Source of the DNA: Thermoprotei archaeon
Lineage (GTDB): Archaea; Thermoproteota; Nitrososphaeria; Geothermarchaeales; JDFR-13
Assembly: GCA_015661745.1 (NCBI GenBank)
Contig: DQVL01000002.1
Span: 1 to 8,245 of the forward strand
DNA length: 8,245 bases
Direction: 5' to 3'
Part shown: positions 1 to 4,284 of the stretch, piece by piece
Numbering within the stretch: the first letter of the stretch is position 1
Layout of the letters: each line of letters opens with the position of its first letter
Program-made: the position numbers and the translations under genes
Notes under the pieces: generated by a model
Told to the model about the DNA's origin: nothing
Database searches by the model: none
Seen by the model: only the letters and a program-made list of their open reading frames with translations

Positions 1-1170
1 ACATATGCATATCTACCTTGGACAGAGCAGCCTACTGCCAGACTAATATGTAACGTATTATATAGAGAAGAGAGTTATGCCAAGGACCCCCGATCCAATC
101 TTGAGAAAGCATTGAAAAACCTCTTATCTAGGTATGTACCATATATTGGCGTTGAAATAGAATTCTTCATCCTAAAGGGAATTAATATCGTGCATAATGA
201 GGAGATACTGAACTTCTCAGTCAATATGGAGTCAGATGAACTACCTATAAATAATAATGGATATACATATGACTGGAAGGGAGGCTACTATATCCAACCT
301 GCAAATGATACCCTATTTAAATATAGAGAGAATTTGGTTACTACATTAGAAAAATATTTTAATATATATGTTGAGAGTCACCACCATGAAGTGGGGATAG
401 CTGGACAGAGCGAGGTGAATATAAGGTATAGCGACCCATTAGTAACAAGCGATAACTTCATCACATTTAAACAGGTTGCTAAAATGGTGGGTAGGGATAT
501 GGGGTTTATACCTATATTTATGCCGAAGCCAATCCCTATTGACAATGGCTCTGGACTACATATGCATATCAGCCTATATAGAGACGATGAAAACATATTC
601 TACGATGCTGATGATGAATATGCCATGTTAAGCCAGACAGCAAGATATTTTATAGGGGGACTCATTGAACATGGTAGAGCCTTGTCAGCATTAGTATCAC
701 CAACAGTAAATAGTTATAGGAGGTTAATCCCAGGTTATGAAGCTCCTGTCTACCTTGTCTGGAGCAGATCAAATAGAAGTGCAGCGATAAGAGTCCCATT
801 CTATAGTAGGAGATATGGAGGTGGACGTATAGAATATAGACCTCCAGATCCATCTTGTAACCTCTATATAGCCTCTGCAGCTGTATTGGCAGCGGGGATA
901 GACGGTATAAATAAAAAGTTAGATCCTGGCGATCCAGTAGATGAAGACATTTATAGAATGCCACAGAATAAGAGGGTAAGTATGGGTATTAAGACTTTAC
1001 CTAGGGGTTTATGGGAGGCTCTTGACGAGTTGGAGAGTGATAACAAGTTTTTAGAAGGATACTTGTCTAGAGAGTTGATAGAGACATATATAGAGTTGAA
1101 GAGGAGAGAATATATATATCTAGTGAAGTATGCATCTACAGCCGAGTATAAGATGTATAGCTCAATATAA
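1..1170 (+). CDS. glnA: Glutamine synthetase, type I (5' end outside window)
   Basis: Forms glutamine from glutamate, ammonia and ATP in the cytoplasm. The reading frame is open from base 1: the residues before the TTG at 112 already read as family sequence (PWTEQPTARLICNVLY, then DPRSNLEKAL), so that TTG is internal and the start lies upstream. In fragment numbering I see GVEIEFF with metal-ligand Glu 52 and 54, HHHEVGIAGQSEV (Glu 130 and 138), NGSGLHMH (182-189), NSYRRLIPGYEAP (Glu 247), NRSAAIRVP (Arg 259 and 264) and RIEYRPPDP (Glu 278, Arg 280). All expected catalytic positions in view are present. HHEVxxAGQ and the tail ending EYKMYSSI follow the Salmonella type I-beta pattern rather than the HHEVAPGQ type. 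389 residues are visible of a usual 440-470. Odd points: Pro replaces Phe in RFPDP, and NLY replaces NPY. Crenarchaea carry several GlnA paralogues, so ligation of glutamate to another amine cannot be excluded. Confidence 0.93.
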   Translation, partial: TYAYLPWTEQPTARLICNVLYREESYAKDPRSNLEKALKNLLSRYVPYIGVEIEFFILKGINIVHNEEILNFSVNMESDELPINNNGYTYDWKGGYYIQPANDTLFKYRENLVTTLEKYFNIYVESHHHEVGIAGQSEVNIRYSDPLVTSDNFITFKQVAKMVGRDMGFIPIFMPKPIPIDNGSGLHMHISLYRDDENIFYDADDEYAMLSQTARYFIGGLIEHGRALSALVSPTVNSYRRLIPGYEAPVYLVWSRSNRSAAIRVPFYSRRYGGGRIEYRPPDPSCNLYIASAAVLAAGIDGINKKLDPGDPVDEDIYRMPQNKRVSMGIKTLPRGLWEALDELESDNKFLEGYLSRELIETYIELKRREYIYLVKYASTAEYKMYSSI

Positions 1171-1190
1171 AAGGTATAGATGGTTGGAAT

Positions 1191-1211
1191 ATCAAATTAT
1201 AATGATTTGAT
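1191..1211. repeat. 21-base inverted repeat between glnA and the next gene
   Basis: ATCAAAT and ATTTGAT form perfect 7-base arms around a 7-base centre; in RNA two more pairs (U-G, A-U) would leave a 3-base loop. It ends on the first base of the TTTAAATA box of the downstream gene. It could be a regulator site next to the TATA box or a weak AT-only hairpin ending the glnA transcript. No T-run follows, so I do not call it a terminator. Confidence 0.4.
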
Positions 1212-1245
1212 TTAAATAGTATTTGTAGAATGATACACTATATAA
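1211..1245 (+). promoter_or_regulatory. Candidate TATA boxes for the cyclotransferase-channel unit
   Basis: Two archaeal box A-like sites are visible: TTTAAATA at 1211-1218, predicting a transcript start near 1240, and TATATAA at 1239-1245, predicting a start near 1268, which would make a leaderless message. The first leaves room for the GGTG ribosome site at 1257-1260 and is therefore preferred. Confidence 0.45.
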
Positions 1246-1256
1246 CTTGATGCTAT

Positions 1257-1260
1257 GGTG
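1257..1260 (+). promoter_or_regulatory. GGTG Shine-Dalgarno deciding the start at 1267
   Basis: GGTG stands six bases before the ATG at 1267. The thioesterase gene on the other strand has the same geometry (GGTG, six bases, ATG). This argues against the ATG at 1255, which overlaps the site. Confidence 0.5.
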
Positions 1261-1266
1261 GAGGCA

Positions 1267-1704
1267 ATGCCTAATGTATTTGTATTCAACAGTTTAATGA
1301 CCCAGTTCATGCATCCATGGAGGAAGACCGTTGAACAGGGTAAGCTCAGGATAATATTAGATAATTTCAAGAGGAGGGTGGGAGCCTTAGATGAATATAT
1401 AATTGTATGGAAGAAAGAGTCTACACATCCATATCTCGTTAGAGAACCAAACGGTATAGTAGTTGGTGAAGTATTATATGATGTACCAAATGACGTTATA
1501 CATTTACTCGATGAATATGAGTTGAGCCCCAAACGAAACTATAGGGTGGAGGAGACTATTAGATTGGAGGATGGATCCACCGTTGAGGCATTTGTATATG
1601 TATGGAGGGGGGAGGATATACATGAGAAGGATGAGGAGTTCAAGACTCTTCTTCCCGATGATTTAATACCTGAATCCCTTAAGCAGGATATAGTCCCTGA
1701 GTAG
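1267..1704 (+). CDS. Gamma-glutamylcyclotransferase / AIG2-like protein
   Basis: The 145-residue protein fits the GGCT/AIG2 fold. These proteins release 5-oxoproline from gamma-glutamyl compounds, though many members have no proven substrate. It shows an N-terminal strand with VFVFNSLM where the family has VFVYGSLM or similar, then GIVVGEVLYDV, then LLDEYE (Glu 85 is the expected general acid/base), then a strand pair ending AFVYVWRG. The Tyr-Gly of the glycine-rich substrate loop is changed to Phe-Asn, so activity is uncertain. I start it at 1267 because GGTG precedes that ATG at six bases and because family members begin directly with this strand; an ATG at 1255 would add four residues. The channel gene starts two bases after its stop, so the two are probably cotranslated. 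The nearby glutamine synthetase gene hints at gamma-glutamyl metabolism, but that is inference only. Confidence 0.75.
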   Translation: MPNVFVFNSLMTQFMHPWRKTVEQGKLRIILDNFKRRVGALDEYIIVWKKESTHPYLVREPNGIVVGEVLYDVPNDVIHLLDEYELSPKRNYRVEETIRLEDGSTVEAFVYVWRGEDIHEKDEEFKTLLPDDLIPESLKQDIVPE

Positions 1705-1706
1705 AG

Positions 1707-2696
1707 ATGACTAGAAGTATATTCGAGAAGTATGGAGTCCCATTATCACTACTTGGTATACTTATAGTTGTAGGTACAATAACGTTTTCCATTATAGAGG
1801 GGAGGCCACTAGAAGATTCATTTTATTATATGATAACAGTCTTAACGACGGTCGGCTTCGGAGATATAACTCCATCAACAACCTTGGGTAAGATACATTT
1901 TATAATCGTCATATCAATAGGTCTAGCTTTATACGGATATTTCATATCAACCCTCGCATCTATATTGTCTGAGGAGAAACTGGCTAAGATGTTTCCAGGA
2001 CTATATGGATACTTCACCGATGGTGGGAAGATGAGTGGCCATGCAATTATTATTGGGTGGAATCAATATGCCAAAAATGCATATGAAGAATTTTCATTGA
2101 ATAGTGTAGAGGCCGTGGTGATAGTCAATGATGATGAGGAAGCTAAAAGATTGAATAGAGATGGTATAAAGGCATACGCTGGGTCCTTAGATGACCCATC
2201 AACCTATGAAAAACTAAGGTTTGACTATGCTAGAGGAATATTAATCACATATACAGATCCGAAGGAATCCATTGTATCAATCCTTAAGATAAGGAGATCA
2301 ACGAGGAAGTCAATTATAATATCTCTTATTCTGGATGAAGAACTGGTTGATGTAATAAAACAAGCTGGTGCCGATGAAGTAATTAATATAGCTGAGGTCG
2401 GTGGACGCCTCCTAGCAAACTCATTGATTGAGCCGAAGGCGACCCATCTAGAGATTGATATGTTGAGCCGTGGAGGATTAGACGTTATGGAGTATGAGAT
2501 AAAGGATAATCTGAAGGATAAAGATATTGAAACAGTTAGTAGTAAGATTAACAGCCACATCCTAGCCATATCGAGAGATGACCAATATATACTTAAACCC
2601 CCAACTAAATTCAGGCTTAGACGTGGGGATCGACTTATATTAATTGGGATAAGTGAGGAGATGGAGAGCGATATCAATAGATTGGATAAGGAGTAG
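1707..2696 (+). CDS. Two-TM potassium channel with RCK (TrkA-N/TrkA-C) domains, MthK-like
   Basis: Membrane K+ channel subunit with a cytoplasmic gating ring. Residues 11-30 form TM1, 36-47 the pore helix, TVGFGD (48-53) is the K+ selectivity filter, and 62-87 form TM2. RCK-N begins at HAIIIGWNQYA (112-122) and runs to about 235; RCK-C covers about 255-325 (ILKPPTKFRLRRGDRLILIG). Length 329 against 336 for Methanothermobacter MthK, and it aligns to that protein almost without gaps. The three Ca2+ ligands of MthK (Asp184, Glu210, Glu212) correspond here to Thr181, Leu207 and Leu209, and the GxGxxG nucleotide motif is also absent, so the gating ligand is unknown. Met109 sits at the place of the MthK internal start. 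The start is two bases after the preceding stop with no clear ribosome site, suggesting coupled translation. The stop abuts the convergent methyltransferase gene. Confidence 0.93.
   Translation: MTRSIFEKYGVPLSLLGILIVVGTITFSIIEGRPLEDSFYYMITVLTTVGFGDITPSTTLGKIHFIIVISIGLALYGYFISTLASILSEEKLAKMFPGLYGYFTDGGKMSGHAIIIGWNQYAKNAYEEFSLNSVEAVVIVNDDEEAKRLNRDGIKAYAGSLDDPSTYEKLRFDYARGILITYTDPKESIVSILKIRRSTRKSIIISLILDEELVDVIKQAGADEVINIAEVGGRLLANSLIEPKATHLEIDMLSRGGLDVMEYEIKDNLKDKDIETVSSKINSHILAISRDDQYILKPPTKFRLRRGDRLILIGISEEMESDINRLDKE
2022..2033 (+). promoter_or_regulatory. Possible internal ribosome site and start for a free RCK subunit
   Basis: Inside the channel gene GGTG (2022-2025) precedes an in-frame ATG at 2031 by five bases. 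Initiation there would give a soluble RCK-only protein of 221 residues. MthK is known to make such a fragment from Met107, and free RCK domains complete its eight-domain gating ring. The position is equivalent; use of the site here is inferred. Confidence 0.45.
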
Positions 2697-3173
2697 CTAT
2701 ATCCTAAACATTTTTCTGACTCGATTATTATCGTATCCATAGATAAAGTATCTATGCCACCTATCTAACTCAATAACTATAGCAGGCTTTATACCGGGGA
2801 TTGGATAATCTAGAGCTATCCATATACCACCATTCCCAAGAAATTCAACCGCCTTATCCCTAAGCCTATTAAGGGCATCCCTAGTTAAATATGTATAGAC
2901 GATGTCATATCTCGATAGATCAGCCTTGAATAGATCAGCTCCGATAATCTTAATCCTATCATATTCCCTAGATAGTCTCCGGGAAACCTCTATAAGCCTT
3001 TTATCCCTCTCATACCCAAATAGATAGATATCGTCATACCTATCTGCAAACAACCTTAAAACCCTACCATCTCCAGATCCTAAATCAACTATCTTAGCTC
3101 CAGACTCAGGCTCAAAAATATCGAGGAGACGCCTCAACCTCGACTCCCTACTTGGATAGTAGGGAATCTTCAT
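2697..3173 (-). CDS. Small class I SAM-dependent methyltransferase, aKMT/FAM173-like
   Basis: A 158-residue Rossmann methyltransferase. It has IVDLGSGDGR (28-37) as SAM motif I, FGYERD with Glu55 as the acidic residue that holds the ribose, and GADLF (78-82) as motif III. PYYP followed by a helix just before motif I resembles the start of Sulfolobus aKMT (PYVPTPE, then VYDLGCGDGR), a roughly 160-residue enzyme that methylates lysines of crenarchaeal proteins such as Cren7. Family and length fit; the substrate is inferred. An in-frame stop lies three codons before ATG 3173, so the start is firm. No GGTG is visible, and the message is probably nearly leaderless. The gene is convergent with the channel gene without a spacer and divergent from the RecA-like gene, with which it shares the 144-base promoter region. 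Confidence 0.85.
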   Translation of the reverse strand: MKIPYYPSRESRLRRLLDIFEPESGAKIVDLGSGDGRVLRLFADRYDDIYLFGYERDKRLIEVSRRLSREYDRIKIIGADLFKADLSRYDIVYTYLTRDALNRLRDKAVEFLGNGGIWIALDYPIPGIKPAIVIELDRWHRYFIYGYDNNRVRKMFRI

Positions 3174-3198
3174 ACCATTTTATGGATGGGACATATTG

Positions 3199-3209
3199 AC
3201 TTAAAAACT
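3199..3209 (-). promoter_or_regulatory. Candidate TATA box of the methyltransferase gene
   Basis: Read on the - strand this is AGTTTTTAAGT. Its centre is about 31 bases before the ATG at 3173, which predicts a transcript start near 3178 and a leader of only about five bases. Confidence 0.45.
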
Positions 3210-3229
3210 TTATCTATCTAAAACATCAT

Positions 3230-3250
3230 ATAACATAGAATACTTTCACT
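3230..3250 (+). promoter_or_regulatory. Shared upstream element, copy 1 (contains ANTTTC hexamer)
   Basis: ATAACATAGA (3230-3239) is followed by ATACTTTCACT (3240-3250). The same ten bases, then a two-base longer spacer and ATATTTTCACT-type sequence, recur before the DNA polymerase gene at 7018-7040. ACTTTC (3242-3247) matches ANTTTC, the hexamer reported in DNA-damage-responsive promoters of Sulfolobales and bound by Orc1-2 there. It is 34 bases upstream of the TATA box of the RecA-like gene, and could also act on the divergent methyltransferase gene. Confidence 0.6.
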
Positions 3251-3280
3251 GAATATAGGGTCCCCCAACAAATCATATAC

Positions 3281-3287
3281 TATATAA
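3281..3287 (+). promoter_or_regulatory. TATA box of the RecA-like gene
   Basis: TATATAA with its centre at 3284 predicts a transcript start near 3310, leaving a leader of about eight bases that is almost entirely GGGAGGT. That purine run touches the ATG at 3318, which is closer than a normal ribosome site. Confidence 0.55.
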
Positions 3288-3317
3288 CTACTACCCAAAC
3301 CAGATTTAGAGGGAGGT

Positions 3318-3980
3318 ATGAGAAGGTTATCAACTGGTTTATGGTATCTAGACGATATTTTAAACGGTGGATTTAAATTGGGCTATACATATGAGATAAG
3401 CGGATATCCATGGGATATAGTTAAGGATCACATCCACCAGATAATTCCAAACATAGCTATACAGGATAGGATAACCATATTATATGGTCAATACTTCGAG
3501 GGGATAGACCCATATAAAATAGTGAGATACTGTAAAGTATATAGAATCGAATATAGTAGGATAAAAGATAGGGTAAGGATCGTCAGAGGCTTTAAAGGAG
3601 AGGATTATATAGATGGTATTAAGAGGGTTGAGAATATAGATGGGATAATCATACTAGTCGATCCATATCTCCATGCATATATGACGGGTAGGAAACAGTT
3701 ATATGGGGTTATAGCCTCAGAGATATATAAAATTAAAAGGGTTGGTAAAACAATAGTGATATTCAACCGTCTACTGGCAAATGGAAAGCCTCTAGGAGGG
3801 GAACTCCATAGACATATAGCGGACTATATAACTTCAATGACATATATAGATGGATATCTATATCTAGAGCTTATAAAAACCCTCGACACCCCAAATAAGA
3901 GTATAACAATAGAATATAAACCTGGATATCCACAGCTTAAGAAGAAGATTCAACATACGATGCTTGAATGGATAGAGTGA
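3318..3980 (+). CDS. RecA/RadA-fold paralogue without Walker A (predicted non-ATPase)
   Basis: A 220-residue protein with the RadA/KaiC layout. LSTGLWYLDDILNGGF (4-19) matches the ISTG..LD.LL.GG strand that opens the RadA core; EISGYPWDIVKD (26-37) sits where GxxGxGKT should be but has no GK[TS]; GIIILVDP (109-116) matches Walker B with Asp115; KTIVIFNRL (144-152) matches the VVTNQV strand; and PLGGELHRHIADYITSM (158-174) matches the GG..LxHa segment of Rad51/RadA. It has no N-terminal helix-hairpin domain and is short like RadB. It probably binds a partner or DNA rather than hydrolysing ATP; this is inference. The start is firm because an in-frame stop lies inside the TATA box and the conserved core begins at residue 4. 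Its end overlaps the next gene. The promoter shares an element with the PolB gene, pointing to a joint role in DNA-damage handling. Confidence 0.82.
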   Translation: MRRLSTGLWYLDDILNGGFKLGYTYEISGYPWDIVKDHIHQIIPNIAIQDRITILYGQYFEGIDPYKIVRYCKVYRIEYSRIKDRVRIVRGFKGEDYIDGIKRVENIDGIIILVDPYLHAYMTGRKQLYGVIASEIYKIKRVGKTIVIFNRLLANGKPLGGELHRHIADYITSMTYIDGYLYLELIKTLDTPNKSITIEYKPGYPQLKKKIQHTMLEWIE

Positions 3981-4225
3981 TATATATGGGGAGAACCATA
4001 CCTAGTGCCTCAAGATTAATTGATGAAGAGATAAGGAGACTTAAAAAACTTAGGAGGAGGATGGATAGAAGGTATTGGAGAGCTATAGACTTTATAATTA
4101 AAGAGCTAAAGATGAATAGACATCTAATCTTCCAATATAACAATCCAGAGGATATCCTATCGATACCATATATCATAATAGTCAAGATATTAACGGATAA
4201 GAAAGTGATTGATAAACTTAATTGA
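3968..4225 (+). CDS. Small basic helical protein coupled to the RecA-like gene
   Basis: Up to 85 residues, with no enzyme motif that I recognise. GRTIPSASR (8-16) leads into a charged helix (DEEIRRLKKLRRRMDRRYWRAIDFIIKEL, about 19-47), then a second helical part rich in Ile (66-83). The pattern RT[IV]PSxR-x-LxEEI-x-R-x-LRR-x-M/L is reminiscent of a small archaeal family of about 80-90 residues that I recall from haloarchaea; this is from memory and needs a profile search. The start is undecided: ATG 3968 overlaps the upstream gene by 13 bases, GTG 3977 gives a GTGA stop-start overlap, and ATG 3986 begins just before the conserved part. Any of these implies translational coupling to the RecA-like protein and a shared complex. 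It is probably DNA-binding or an adaptor, judging from its charge. Confidence 0.75.
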   Translation: MDRVIYMGRTIPSASRLIDEEIRRLKKLRRRMDRRYWRAIDFIIKELKMNRHLIFQYNNPEDILSIPYIIIVKILTDKKVIDKLN

Positions 4226-4236
4226 TTACACATACC

Positions 4237-4256
4237 TTTAAAACTTAAGATATAAG
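4237..4256 (+). promoter_or_regulatory. Candidate promoter of adenine deaminase
   Basis: TTTAAAA (4237-4243) predicts a transcript start near 4266, and TATAAG (4251-4256) one near 4280, i.e. a nearly leaderless message for the ATG at 4285. No GGTG or GGAG precedes that ATG, which favours the second. Confidence 0.4.
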
Positions 4257-4284
4257 ACAGAATAATATTTACATATATAGGATA

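Noticed and set aside
112..114. TTG as start of glutamine synthetase
   Set aside because: The same frame is open to base 1 and encodes recognisable family sequence before it, so the true start is outside the window.
1212..1532. 106-codon open frame on the - strand over the cyclotransferase gene
   Set aside because: Shadow of the real gene; no motif, and its upper part would lie in the reverse of conserved codons.
2225..2740. 171-codon open frame on the - strand over the channel gene end
   Set aside because: Antisense to the RCK coding region and overlapping the methyltransferase gene; low-complexity Ser/Ile/Leu composition, no motif.
3258..3265. GGGTCCCC as a hairpin or operator
   Set aside because: Arms of only three bases; too short to support a structure.
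3311..3317. GGGAGGT as a normal Shine-Dalgarno for the RecA-like gene
   Set aside because: It touches the ATG with no spacer and no other start codon follows within the conserved N-terminus, so it probably does not act as a standard site.
3937..4233. 98-codon - strand frame opposite the small basic protein
   Set aside because: Its hydrophobic look comes from the reverse complement of charged codons; the + strand frame has coupling to the upstream gene and a conserved-looking motif.
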